DNA from: Isotricha intestinalis
Lineage: Eukaryota > Ciliophora > Litostomatea > Vestibuliferida > Isotrichidae
Reading direction: 5' to 3'
NCBI GenBank assembly: GCA_023807065.1
Contig: JAJJLU010003493.1
Location: forward strand, 1 to 64,000
Length of the DNA: 64,000 nt
The notes below the pieces were generated by a model that saw only the letters and a program-made list of their open reading frames with translations, did not search any database and was not told the DNA's origin. Shown here in pieces: positions 47,784-59,500 of the stretch. The stretch's first letter is position 1, and each line of letters opens with the position of its first letter. Both the position numbers and the translations under genes were made by a program.

Positions 47784-48050
47784 TTTTTTTTTTTATTTGA
47801 TCTTTAAGGGGTTTAATATGATTTTATTTATTTATTTATTTATTTTTTTTTTTTTGGTGTATTTTTCTATTTTAATTTATTTATTTTTTTAATATATTTA
47901 TCATGTTAAAATTATATTTTTGATTGAATTAATTTTAAATGAAATTAAATAACATAAATAAATTAAAATTAGTTTAAATTTTTTTATTTTTATTCTTTAA
48001 ATTTTCAGATTTTTGTTTATATAATTATTGTATTGTTTTAAATATTTTTA

Positions 48051-49859
48051 TTATAAATTAGAATTAAATAATTCCATTTCTTTTAATTTATTTTCATACA
48101 ATGAAGAATCAACATCATTATTTTTTTTAACCCAATTTAAAACTTCATCACATTTTTCTAAAACTTTATTTCTTTTATTTCCACTTAATTCATTTCCTTT
48201 TTTTTTTAATGTATAAACGAACTTTTCTAATTGAGATTTGGCTTTAATTCTTCGATTAATCATAATATCTTTTTCTCTATATTTATCAGCATTTTTAATC
48301 AATTTTTGAATTTCATCTTCACTTAATCTATCATTTTCACATTTAATAATAATTTCTCCTTTATCATTATTTCCTCCTTTTTCTTCCCCAGAAACTTTTA
48401 AAATAGAATCAACATCTAATTCAAAAGTAACTTCAACTTTAACTTCTCCTTTAGGGGCTTTTCTAATATTTTCAAGTGAAAATTTTCCTAAAAAATGATT
48501 ATCTTTACAAAATTCATTTTCTCCTTGATAAACAGGGAAATTGATAATAGTTTGATTTTCATAAGCAGTTTGATACAATTTAGTTGTTTTATAAGGAATT
48601 TTACTATTTCTATTAATAACAAAAGACATTTTATTACCAATAGTTTCAATACCTAAACTTAAAGGAGCAACATCCAATAATACTAATTGCTCTAAATCAT
48701 CATTTTCTACTCCATCAAAAATTGCACCTTGAATTGCAGCTCCAATTGCAACAGCTTCATCAGGATTAATAGTTTTATTTAATTCTTTATTATCAAAAAA
48801 ATTTTTCACAATTTCTTGTATTTTTGGTATTCTAGTTGATCCACCTACTAATACTATGTCATCTATATCATTTTTAGTTAATCCTGCATCTTTAATTGCT
48901 TCTTCTAATGGATTTTTACATTTATTAAAGGAATCATCACATAATTCCTCAAATTGAGGTCTTGTTATTGTTATATTAAAATCTTCTCCCTCTGCTAAAG
49001 CATCAATATCAAGTGATGTTTGCATTGCTGATGATAAATCTCTTTTTGCTTTCTCACATGCTACTTTAAGTCTTCTTAATGCTTTTTGATTCCCATTAAT
49101 ATCAATTTCTGTTATTTTCTTAAATTCATCTATACAATAGTTAACTAAAATATTATCAAAATCTTCACCACCTAAATGAGTATCACCTCTTGTACTTTTA
49201 ACTTCATAAATGGAATTTTGTAATTCTAAAATTGAAACATCAAAAGTGCCTCCTCCTAAATCGAAAATGAGAATATGACCTTCTTTTTTATTTTGAAAAC
49301 CATAAGCAATTGCAGCAGCAGTAGGTTCATTAATAATTCTTTTTACATTTAATCCTGCAATTCTTCCTGCATCTTTTGTTGCTTGTCTTTGACTATCATT
49401 AAAATATGCTGGAACTGTTATTACTGCATCTTCTATTTTTTTTCCTAAATAATCTTCTGCACACTGTTTTAATTTCTCTAATACCATTGATGATATTTCC
49501 TCTGCTAAAAATTGTTTTTCCTCATTCATATATTCTACATTAATTACTGGACGTTCACTATTTACATCTTTTGATATTTTAAATGGCCAAAGTTTCATGT
49601 CTTGTTGCACTGTTTCTTCATTGAAGGAACGACCTATTAATCTTTTTGCATCATATATTGTGTTTTTGTAATTTTTTGTTATTTGATTTTTAGCTGCTTG
49701 TCCTATTAGTCTTTCTTCTTTTGAAAATGAAACTACTGAAGGAGTTAAACGGTCTCCTATATCATTTGGTATCACTTCTACTTTGTTGTTTTTCCATACT
49801 GCTACACATGAATATGTCGTTCCTAAATCTATCCCTATTGTTGTTTTGGGCTCTGACAT
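48051..49859 (-). CDS. HSP70: Cytosolic-type Hsp70 chaperone (copy 1)
   Basis: The product has 602 residues and is a near-complete Hsp70. All signatures are present: GIDLGTTYSCVAVW (9-22), VPAYFNDSQRQATKDAG, NEPTAAAIAYG, DLGGGTFDVSIL and LVGGSTRIPKIQ, then the linker LLDVAPLSLGIE and a substrate-binding domain. It lacks a targeting peptide and mitochondrial or ER features, so it is cytosolic in type. The end is ELFNSNL: no EEVD and a shortened lid compared with the usual 640-650 residues, so binding to TPR co-chaperones such as Hop would be lost. A TTCTGGAA pair (49875-49882) just upstream resembles a minimal heat-shock element; this is weak evidence. A second Hsp70 lies at 60.2 kb. Confidence 0.95.
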   Translation of the reverse strand: MSEPKTTIGIDLGTTYSCVAVWKNNKVEVIPNDIGDRLTPSVVSFSKEERLIGQAAKNQITKNYKNTIYDAKRLIGRSFNEETVQQDMKLWPFKISKDVNSERPVINVEYMNEEKQFLAEEISSMVLEKLKQCAEDYLGKKIEDAVITVPAYFNDSQRQATKDAGRIAGLNVKRIINEPTAAAIAYGFQNKKEGHILIFDLGGGTFDVSILELQNSIYEVKSTRGDTHLGGEDFDNILVNYCIDEFKKITEIDINGNQKALRRLKVACEKAKRDLSSAMQTSLDIDALAEGEDFNITITRPQFEELCDDSFNKCKNPLEEAIKDAGLTKNDIDDIVLVGGSTRIPKIQEIVKNFFDNKELNKTINPDEAVAIGAAIQGAIFDGVENDDLEQLVLLDVAPLSLGIETIGNKMSFVINRNSKIPYKTTKLYQTAYENQTIINFPVYQGENEFCKDNHFLGKFSLENIRKAPKGEVKVEVTFELDVDSILKVSGEEKGGNNDKGEIIIKCENDRLSEDEIQKLIKNADKYREKDIMINRRIKAKSQLEKFVYTLKKKGNELSGNKRNKVLEKCDEVLNWVKKNNDVDSSLYENKLKEMELFNSNL

Positions 49860-51536
49860 TTTTTTTTACAATTTTTCTGGAAAAATAGATATTATTAATT
49901 AATTATTTTTTTTGAATTAGAAATTTTGCTTCGGAATTATGTATATTATTTAATTAAAAAAAATTTTAAAACTATAATATCTTTAAATGTTCAGTAATAT
50001 AATAAATTTCATTATTAAAATTACCTTTAGAAATTGAATTCAAAGAAAAATTTAAATATTATTAATCATTCATCTATATCAAATAAATAATTAATTATAT
50101 AATTTCCTTTCTCATTTCCTTTTGATTCTGAATGTAATAAATAATTTCCAATATTATTTTATTGTATTATTATAATGTTGTATGAAGAATTGTTTTTTTT
50201 ATTACTTTTAATTCTTCAATCATCAAAGGAATTATATTATTTGAAGTATTCTTAATTTCATTTTTTAATTCTTTTTAATGCTTCATTTTTAACATTTCTC
50301 CTTTCATCAATATTTTTGAATGATGACATTTAAATTCTATTAAATAATGTAATGCTAATTTTAATATTAAATTCATTCTAAATAATAAAAAGATTTTTCA
50401 TTGAATCACCCATATCTGTGTTATAAGTTTATATTTTTGTAAAATTTTATTTGTGTTTACTCTAATTTTATCAAGAACTAATATATTGATTTAATTCTTG
50501 AGCAAATAAATTATAAAATTAAGTGTAATTTCAATTAATATGAATTCATTATATAAATACATTTAATATTTATTGAATTTTTGATTAAAAAAGTAAGGTA
50601 ATTCTATAAGGAATAAATCATATAATTTTTCTCTAAGAATACCTTTTGATTTTTCATTCAAACTTTTAATAATTAATCTCTAATATTTTCAATAATATCA
50701 TCTAATCATCTATTATTAAAGTTATCAATTTATTTTTTATAATTTCTTTTGATTAAATATAATAATATTAATATATTCTCTACTTTCTAAAAATTAGATG
50801 ATTTAAATAATAAAGATAAATTAAATAACATTTATTTACCTTAGTTTTATTGCAAAAATAGATTTATTTAACAAAAAGGGAAAGTAAATAAAATATTTTT
50901 TGCATTAAATTTTATTTAAATAATTTTTCAAAATTAAACATTAATTTAACAATAATGTTCTAAATGAATGATGAAAAGAATATTTTTCATTAATTATTTA
51001 ATAATTAATTTTAAAAAACATGACAAAAAGTTTTTGCTCTTAGAGAACTTTTATTTAATTACAAGTAATAATATTTAAATGTAAATTTGGAGAAATATGA
51101 AATAGAATAAACTATCAATTCAAAAAATTAAAAAATATTTAAAAATAATATAACAAACAAAATTAAAAAATATAAAATACTATTGTTATAAATAACTAAA
51201 AAATTTATTAAGGACTAATTCCAAAAATGATTTAATAATAATTAAATTCTAATTTTTTAAAATGATTATTGCTATAAATATAAAATCTATATCTGATATT
51301 GAACAATAATTTATTCAAAATAATATATCAATATTAAAATAAACAATAGTTTAATTATTTCAAATAAATAAAAAAATAAATAAATTAATTTTAAAAAAAA
51401 ATATACAGAACATACCTAAATAAAAAAATAAAACCCTCCCTTCAAACATCAATAACCCTTTGAAAAAACTAAAAAAAACAAAATAAAATTTAAAACCATC
51501 TAAAAAAAAGAAAAAAAAATAAAAATTTAAAAAAAA
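49860..51536. pseudogene. Gene-free region with a decayed minus-strand gene (about 49990-50760)
   Basis: There is no intact ORF in 1.7 kb. On the minus strand, from about 50760 down to 50040, long runs of plausible helical protein can be read (for example GILREKLYDLFLIELPYFF, then MGDSMKNLF, KNIDERRNVKNEALKRI, NNIIPLMIEELKVIKKTILHT and KGNYIINYLFDIDE). They are broken by several TAA/TAG codons, at least one TGA and frameshifts at A-runs. I call it a pseudogene of unknown family. From 51240 to 51345 there is another possible plus-strand scrap with TAA interruptions. The rest (50800-51240, 51350-51536) is A/T-rich with nothing recognised. Confidence 0.45.
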
Positions 51537-52268
51537 ATGGAACCCCAGCCATTATTCACAGTAGGAACTCGTATGTACTCGAATGGAAAATACATAGGAG
51601 AATTTTTTGACAACATCCGTCATGGTAAGGGAGTATTTTACTTTTCCTCAGGAGACAAATACGATGGTGATTGGTTTAATGGAAGTGCAAATGGTAAAGG
51701 ATCATTAATATATAAGAGTGGTTCTCGATATGATGGAGAATGGGTGAATGGAAGTATGGAAGGACATGGAATATTTTATTGGAAAACAGGAGATAAATAT
51801 GATGGATTCTGGAAAAATGATTTAAAAGAAGGAAAAGGAATTATGTATTATGAAGGTGGTGATAAATATGATGGTGAATGGAAAAATGGTTACATTCATG
51901 GTAAAGGTATTTTCTATTATGTTAGTGGAAGTAAATATGATGGTTATTGGAATAAAGGAAAAAAAAATGGAAAAGGTACTTTCTATTATCATGATGGCGG
52001 GATGTATGATGGTGAATGGAAGAATGATAAAAGAGATGGAAAAGGAATTATGATTTTTGCTAATGGAGGAAAATATGATGGTGAATGGAAAGGAGATTTA
52101 ATGAATGGGAAAGGCACTTATTTTTTCCAAAATGGAGAAGTCTTTCAAGGAGTATGGGTTTATGGGAAACCTGAAGGTAATTGTAATAATAAAGATACAG
52201 AAAATGAAGGACAAAGTGTTGATTCTGATTTCTGGGGAAATAATCAATTTGATGATATGATTTTTTAG
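51537..52268 (+). CDS. MORN-repeat protein
   Basis: The product has 243 residues made of nine consecutive MORN repeats of the type YDGEWKNG...GKG, running from about residue 14 to 222, followed by a short acidic tail. MORN repeats form rod-like beta sheets and occur in ciliary radial-spoke, basal-body and membrane-associated scaffold proteins, and in PIP kinases. No kinase or other domain is attached. It is similar in size to radial-spoke or meiosis-type MORN proteins. The gene has a higher GC content and less A/T-biased codons than its neighbours and ends in TAG, the only TAG stop I saw. A conserved cytoskeletal role is likely. Confidence 0.92.
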   Translation: MEPQPLFTVGTRMYSNGKYIGEFFDNIRHGKGVFYFSSGDKYDGDWFNGSANGKGSLIYKSGSRYDGEWVNGSMEGHGIFYWKTGDKYDGFWKNDLKEGKGIMYYEGGDKYDGEWKNGYIHGKGIFYYVSGSKYDGYWNKGKKNGKGTFYYHDGGMYDGEWKNDKRDGKGIMIFANGGKYDGEWKGDLMNGKGTYFFQNGEVFQGVWVYGKPEGNCNNKDTENEGQSVDSDFWGNNQFDDMIF

Positions 52269-52539
52269 ATATTTATTTTTTTTTTTTGCCTTTTCCTCTT
52301 CTTTTTTATGTTTTTTATGAAAGAGTTTGAATTATATGGTATATGGAAATAAAATTTAAATTATATAGAAATTTTTTATATTTTTTATTTTTTTTGGTTT
52401 TTTTGAGAATTTTTTTTTTATTGTAATGTTTTTAATCAGCAACATTTTTTATTTTTATTTAATTGAATAATTCTTATTAAAAATTTAATTAAGTCTTTCT
52501 CATAATTAAATGATTCAAAAATTTAATCTATTGATATAA

Positions 52540-53262
52540 ATAATATTCAAAAAATAATAAAAAAGAAAAACACAGAAAAAAAAGTAGAAGCAAAAAAAAT
52601 CGCACATTTTAAATCTATGGAAAAAAAGAAATTTAGAAAATAGTTTTAATAATAGAAATCTATCAATATTTTTCATAATATATCTAAAAAATCTATTGAA
52701 GAAAAAACTACATTTTCAGAAAATAAATAGAAAATATTTTGTTTACAATTCTATTCAAATATTACTTGAGTAGTTAATGAAAATGGAAAATAATATTATT
52801 TAAATAAACACAAATTATATGATATAAATAATAATAAAACAAATGATGAAAATACTCCTATTTAATCTGATATTTTTAAGAATAATGATAATGAAAGAAA
52901 AGGAATTATAAAAGGAAATGATCTAAATTTAATTTTAAAAATCAAATTAATTAAAGAAAAAATATAAAATAGTAAATTTATCTGAAACAATTAATTTTAC
53001 AAAAAAAGAAAAAAATTTATGAAACAAAAAAGAAGAATAATAATAATGTAATTAAATCTATTAATTCTAAAACTAATGAAGCTATTCAAATCAAATTAAT
53101 ATATACTAAGATATAAAATATGAAATTGAAAATAAAAATAAATCAAATATTGAAATAATTCTTGATATTGAAACATTTTATATGATAAGAGTACAATTAG
53201 ATGATATTGAATATATTTTTATTAAATTTTAAGATAATTTTAAAGCTTATATTGATAATATA
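52540..53262 (+). pseudogene. Decayed, internally deleted copy of the downstream giant coiled-coil gene
   Basis: Two blocks align with the intact gene at 53574-59930. Block 1 (about 52850-52910, reading DNERKGIIKG) matches residues about 330-355 (DDNIRKGIIKD). Block 2 (about 53050-53260, with TNEAIQ, IEIILDIETFYMIR and QLDDIE) matches residues about 587-675. The region between is deleted, and stops and at least one frameshift break the frame. TAA at 52863-52865 and at 53230-53232 replaces CAA codons for Q336 and Q662 of the intact protein. Sequence upstream to about 52540 may be further remnant but does not align by eye. Confidence 0.75.
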
Positions 53263-53573
53263 ACATATATAAAATTATATATTTTTTTTTTTAGTTATTT
53301 ATAAAAAAATTATTATTTATTATATAATTTAATTGAAGATTATTATTTATAACACTTTTTAAAATTCTATTTTGATTAAAAAAATATTAGTTAATAAATC
53401 ATGATATTATAATACAAATTTATCCCTATTTTATATATAAAAAATTAAATTAGTTATATTAAGTAATTTATTTTGAATCTTCATTAAAATAAATGATAAA
53501 ATGAAAAAATAGTTCAAAAATATTAATTATTCACATTTTTTATATAAATCAAAATTTTTAAATATATATAAAA

Positions 53574-56500
53574 ATGAAAGAGATTGAAACACCTACAATT
53601 GAAGTTGAAAGAAAAAAACCAGAAATCGAAGAAATGACACCAGAAAACGGGAACAATAAAATTAATGAAAAAATCAAACATCAAGAAATCGAAGAAATGA
53701 TACCAGAACAAGGGAACAATAATTCAAAGAAACGTTTAATTATAATAGGAATGGTAATTGGGATAATTTTGGTAGCAGTAATTATAGTCTTGTGCATTGT
53801 TCTTACAAAAGGTAAAGATAAAGATAAAGATAAATGTGAAGGATGTGATGTGCCTGATGATGATAATGATGATATTAAAAATAATGATGAAGACAAAAAT
53901 ACAAATAATTCGCGAACAAACGATACTGGAACAAATAATAATACATTTGATCCTGGAAAAGATTTAGAAATTACATTTAAAAAATTATTAAAATATTCTT
54001 ATTCAAATAATAAAACTAATGTTCTCACTTTATCTGATGAATTATTTAAATATAAATCTAATGGGGAAAGAACAAATAATACTTTTTCATATCCTTCAAG
54101 TGAGGAACAATATAAAATTACTGTTTATTTTTATAATAATGATTCAAGTAATTATTATGGTTATGCCTTTATTGAAAATTTCAATTTTTCAAATTTTAAA
54201 AAAGAAGACAAAAATATTGATTATTATCTGAAAGAAAATATTCCAATTGTAAATTTTACTTTATCAAAAGATGGAAAAATAATTGAAAAATCATTTAGTA
54301 AAGGTATGGACAGAAAAGAAAATTTAGAAATTTTAATTAATTTCTTAAATGAAATAAGTGAAAATGAAGAATTTAAAAGTAATATAAACAATAAGAATAA
54401 TAATAAATATGAAGAAACAGAAGTACCACTTTTAAATGATATAGCAACAAAAAAAACAAAAAGAAATTTAACATTTAATGATGATAATGAAATAATAAGT
54501 TTAAATAAAGAAATATCTTATAAACTAAAGAGAAAAACTTCTTCGAGTGATATAGAAACAGATGAAGGAAGTGTTTTTCAACCATTAGATTTTCAAAGTG
54601 ATGATAATATAAGAAAAGGAATAATTAAAGATTATAAAATTAATTCAGAAATAAAAATGAGTTTGTTATCAAATGAATTTAATGAAAATAATGAAATTGA
54701 AATAAATAATTTTTTGCCAAACATTGAATTTGATGATTATGAAAAAGTGAAAAATACTATTGAAGAGAAATTAAATAATAAAAAAAAAAACAATAATATT
54801 GAAGAAAATAATAATAATTTAAAAAAAAGAAATTTAGAAATTGCATCTTTTCATACACCAGTTCAATTCAGTTATTCTCTTTTTAAAATAGATTTAGGCT
54901 CTCAAGATTCTATTGGATTAGGTGCTTCTGTTGGATTTTTTCCTATGAATTCTACTGTAGTTATTAAATTAATTTTTAAGGAAAATGATAAAAAAACTGT
55001 TATTCTTGAATTATATAATAATACTAATAATTTCGGAGATATTGCAGAAGAAGTTAATGATGTTTATACTAAAATTTATTTAGTTATTATTAAAAATGTA
55101 TATTCTTTATATGGGAATTTTGAAATTTTAAAAGAACAAATAGTTAGTAATATTACTAATATTGTTAATGAAATTAAAAATGTTATTGAAATAAGAGAAG
55201 CTTTTAAAATTGGATTAGAAGATATTAATGAAATATCAAAAAATAAAACAATTGAAGGATTTAATTATTGTATTTCTCAAGCTAATTTAATTGATAGCTT
55301 TTTAAATAGTTTATCTTCTGACAATTCAGAAATTACATCTATTGATTCTAAATCTAATGAAGCTATTCAAAGTTTATTAGAATTAGAAAAAACTAATTTA
55401 AACAAAATTTATACACTTACAGATACTTTTTATGATGATATAATTAATGAAATTAAAAATAAAAATGAATCAAATACTGAAATAATTCTTGATATTGAAA
55501 CTTTTTATGCAATAAGAGAACAATTAGATGAAGTTGAAGATTTTTATTATAATTTTCAAAATACTTTTAAAACTTATATTCAAAAAACAACAAATTCATA
55601 TTCTGAGTTTATTGATGAAGAATTTAATGAAAAAATTGAGGAAAATTTATCAAAAAATGAGTTAATGGCATTAGAAGCACAAATTAATCCAATTATAATT
55701 GATAATATTGTTATTGAAACTAGAAATAATTTTGTAAATATAGTTCAATCATTCAGAAACAAAATAAATACTTTATTAAATAATATTAAAAATTCTATAT
55801 CAACAATTTTAAATAATTCTTCTGAAAATCAATTAAATAATTTATATAATGATTATAATACAAACTTAGTAAATTTTAAAAATAAGAAAGATGAAATAAT
55901 GTCTGAATTAGAAAGAATAATAAAAGTAAATACAAACTTTACATTATATATAAATGATTTAAAAGTATTATATGATATTGAAAGGGAATTACAGAAAAAA
56001 AAAATAGAAACATTTAATAATATTTTAGTATATAAAATAGATCATTTAGAAAATATTTATGCTTCAAATATTATTTCAAATTTTAAAGAACAATTAAATA
56101 GTTCTTTAAATACTTATACTGAAACAAATTTTGATGCATTAAAGGAATCAGTAAATGATACAATAAACAATTTAGGAGAAAAGTTAATAGAAAATATAAC
56201 AAATGAATATAAAGAAAAAGCTAAAACAATTTTAGAAGAAGAAATTCTTCCTCAATTACTAGAAATAACGGATAAATATGAAACTGAATTTTATCAAAAA
56301 CATTTTCTAAACAATTATAATTCATATATTTCACCTCCATTTGAAATTACATTTAAATTTCAATTAATTGTTGAAAAAGCTAAAAAGAATAGAGATATAG
56401 CAGTAAAACAAGTAAATTCCTTGTTAAAAAAATATATCAAATATACTTATAATGAAACATATCATACAATAAACGAAACTTTAAAATCAAAATATAATTT

Positions 56501-59500
56501 AATTACAAAAGAAATGTCTAAATTAAATATTAATATAGATAAAGATTTATTAAATCAAAAATTTCAAGATTTATATAAAGAAATAAACGATGATAAAATA
56601 AAGAATCTACCCGAATTTACTGAAGAAGATCCTTTTGAATTAAATGAAGATATAATGGATTTTGAAAATCAAATAATTTATAAAACATGGGAAGTTGAAC
56701 ATAAAACTTCTCAAGTTGAAATGGGATATAAATTTTGTTTTTTTGAGGCAACCTGTCCACCAATATTACTTGAAAATTTACCTACTAAACTTACTATATA
56801 TAATTATCAAATTGCTAAAATTCGTTCTGATATCAGTGATTTTAAAAATGAGATTTTATCATCTGAAAATATTATTAATGATGATAATATTGGAAATTTC
56901 TATTTTGAAGAATATATAAACGAATTTAATGAAGGAACTGATTTTAATTATGATAAAATTATTACAAATATTAATGAATTTTTAAATAATGAAAAAGAAA
57001 AAGAAGAACAAATACTTCAACCTTATTTAGGTTCAATTAAACAAATATTAAAAGATGCTTTTAATTCTAATTTAAACATTGATAAAATAATTTCGACTTT
57101 TGAAATAGTAAGTGAAAATATATTTAATATTCCTAAAAGTTTCATTCTTGAAAGATCAAATGAAGTATGGAAAGGAGAAAATGAAATTAAAAGAATTTTT
57201 GTGCGAAAAATTGAAGATTATATGAATTATGAAAAAACTTATGGATTTTTCTTTAATGAATCTGAATTTATTAATGTTTATAAAACATTTGAAAATAAAA
57301 TTAAGGAGAAATATAATACTCTGTATGATAGAATTTCTAATTCATTTACATTAAATGATAGTGTATTAAATTATTTAATTACATATGAAGAAGATATCAT
57401 ATATAATGGATATAATACAATAAAAGATTATTTAAAAGAAATTGCTAATATTTCACCTAAAATAGAATCATTGAATAATTCTTTTTCAGTGTCAGATATC
57501 GATACTTCAGAAATTGATGATTTATACAATGGAATTAAAACAAATTATGTAAACCAATTTAAAAACATTGGTTCAGATAAATATAATTCAACAATTAAAA
57601 AAGAAATTTTACTTTTATTAAATGAATCCCAAAATATATTATTAGAAAGACTTGAAGATGAAAAAGTAATTTTAGTTACTTATTTGACCACTCATAATTT
57701 AGAAGTTATTACAAATAATAATTCATTAATTATAAATAATATGTCAGATTATGAAGATTCTTTAATTAAAGCTTTTGAAGATTTTTATAATACTTATGAA
57801 TTATTATTCTCTAATAATAATATTACAAAAATATTATTAGAAAATGCTAAAAACCATTCTAATGAATTAAACCTAACATTTTCTTTTGATGATTATTCAT
57901 CAAAAATAATGGAAAAAATAGGTGAAATAATAGATTCAGTATCTTTAATGTATAATACACAAAAGAAAACTTTTTCAAAATTAATAAATGAATTAATTGA
58001 AGAATCTTTTACAGATATAATTAGTGGTTATTCAGAAAATGATGGATATAATTATTATGATGCTGTAATTGATCAAGATTTCATAAATAATATTTATCCA
58101 AAATTATCATATATTGATCAAGCAATTAATGATACTAAAGAATATACAACTTTATTATTTTCAGCAAAAAATGTTTCAGATAATGAAAGTTTTATTAAAA
58201 ATGTAAGTGAATATATAAATAAAACATTTTGTACTATTTACACTGAATCAAAAGAAATTATAAAAAATAATACTGAAAATAAAGTTGAAAGCTTTATTTA
58301 TAAAAAATTAGATGAGATCACAGAAACTCTTTCAAATAATATTATTAATTTATTCTCTGAAAAAACTTTATCTCTTTTTAAAAGTGATGAATTTAAAAAT
58401 AATTTAAATGAAAAAATAATTAATTTATTACCAAAGGAATTTTCAAATACTTTAATCCAAAAATTAAAAAAACAATATTTAAATTTATCAAATGATTTAA
58501 TATTAATTAAATTGAAAGATGATTTTAATGAACAATTAACAGAAGAATTAGCAATAATATATAAACATCTTGATGAATTACAAGAACACACCACAAATAT
58601 AGTAAATAAACTTAATTCTTTTCAAGTAGATGAATCAATGAAAAATATAAATGATATTTATAATGCTTATGATAATGAAATTGAAAAATATAAAATTTTA
58701 AAAATTGATGATGAAACAGACAAAAATATAAAAGGAAATATTACTTCTTTGATGACATCAATTAATGATAAATTAGATCCAATGTATAAATCTTTTAATG
58801 AAAAAATAGAAGAAGGAAAAAATGCAATTGAAGAAACAATTAAAAAAGAAATTAAATTTGCAGAAAATTTTGAAAAAAATTTAGATTCAAAAAATAAAAT
58901 AAATAATAGTAAAAATTCTTATGAAAAAATTTCTTCAATTGTAAGTTCTGTTTTAACTTATTCTCAAAATTTATTTTCAAATTTTATTCAAAAAGCAAAA
59001 GATCAAAGCGCAAAAGAAGAAGTACAAAATCCAATAAAATTAAGAAATTTAGAAGAATTTAATCATTATTTAATAAATGGTGCATTAGAAGAATTTAAAA
59101 ATGTATATGAAACTTTTTCAAAAGAAATATTACAAATAAAAGAATATATTGAATTATCATCATCAAGAAATAATTTTATTTCAAAAACAAATAGTGAAAT
59201 TAATGATATTGAAAGTTATATAAATTCAACATATTTATATTTAAATAAAACATATCCTTCTGAAGAATTAGATAATTATTTCTCAAATATTAGTGATGAT
59301 GTTGAATCAATAAAAATATTATCAAATCAATTTTTAAGAAATGAATCTTTAATAATTGATAAAATAATGTATTTAATAAGAGATAATATAACACAAATTT
59401 ATCCAAGTATAAAAGATGATTTTAGAAAAGATGTAGAAGATGCTTTAAAAGAATTAATTCCAATTGCTTTAAAAAAAATTAATAAAATAGAAAACAGAAG

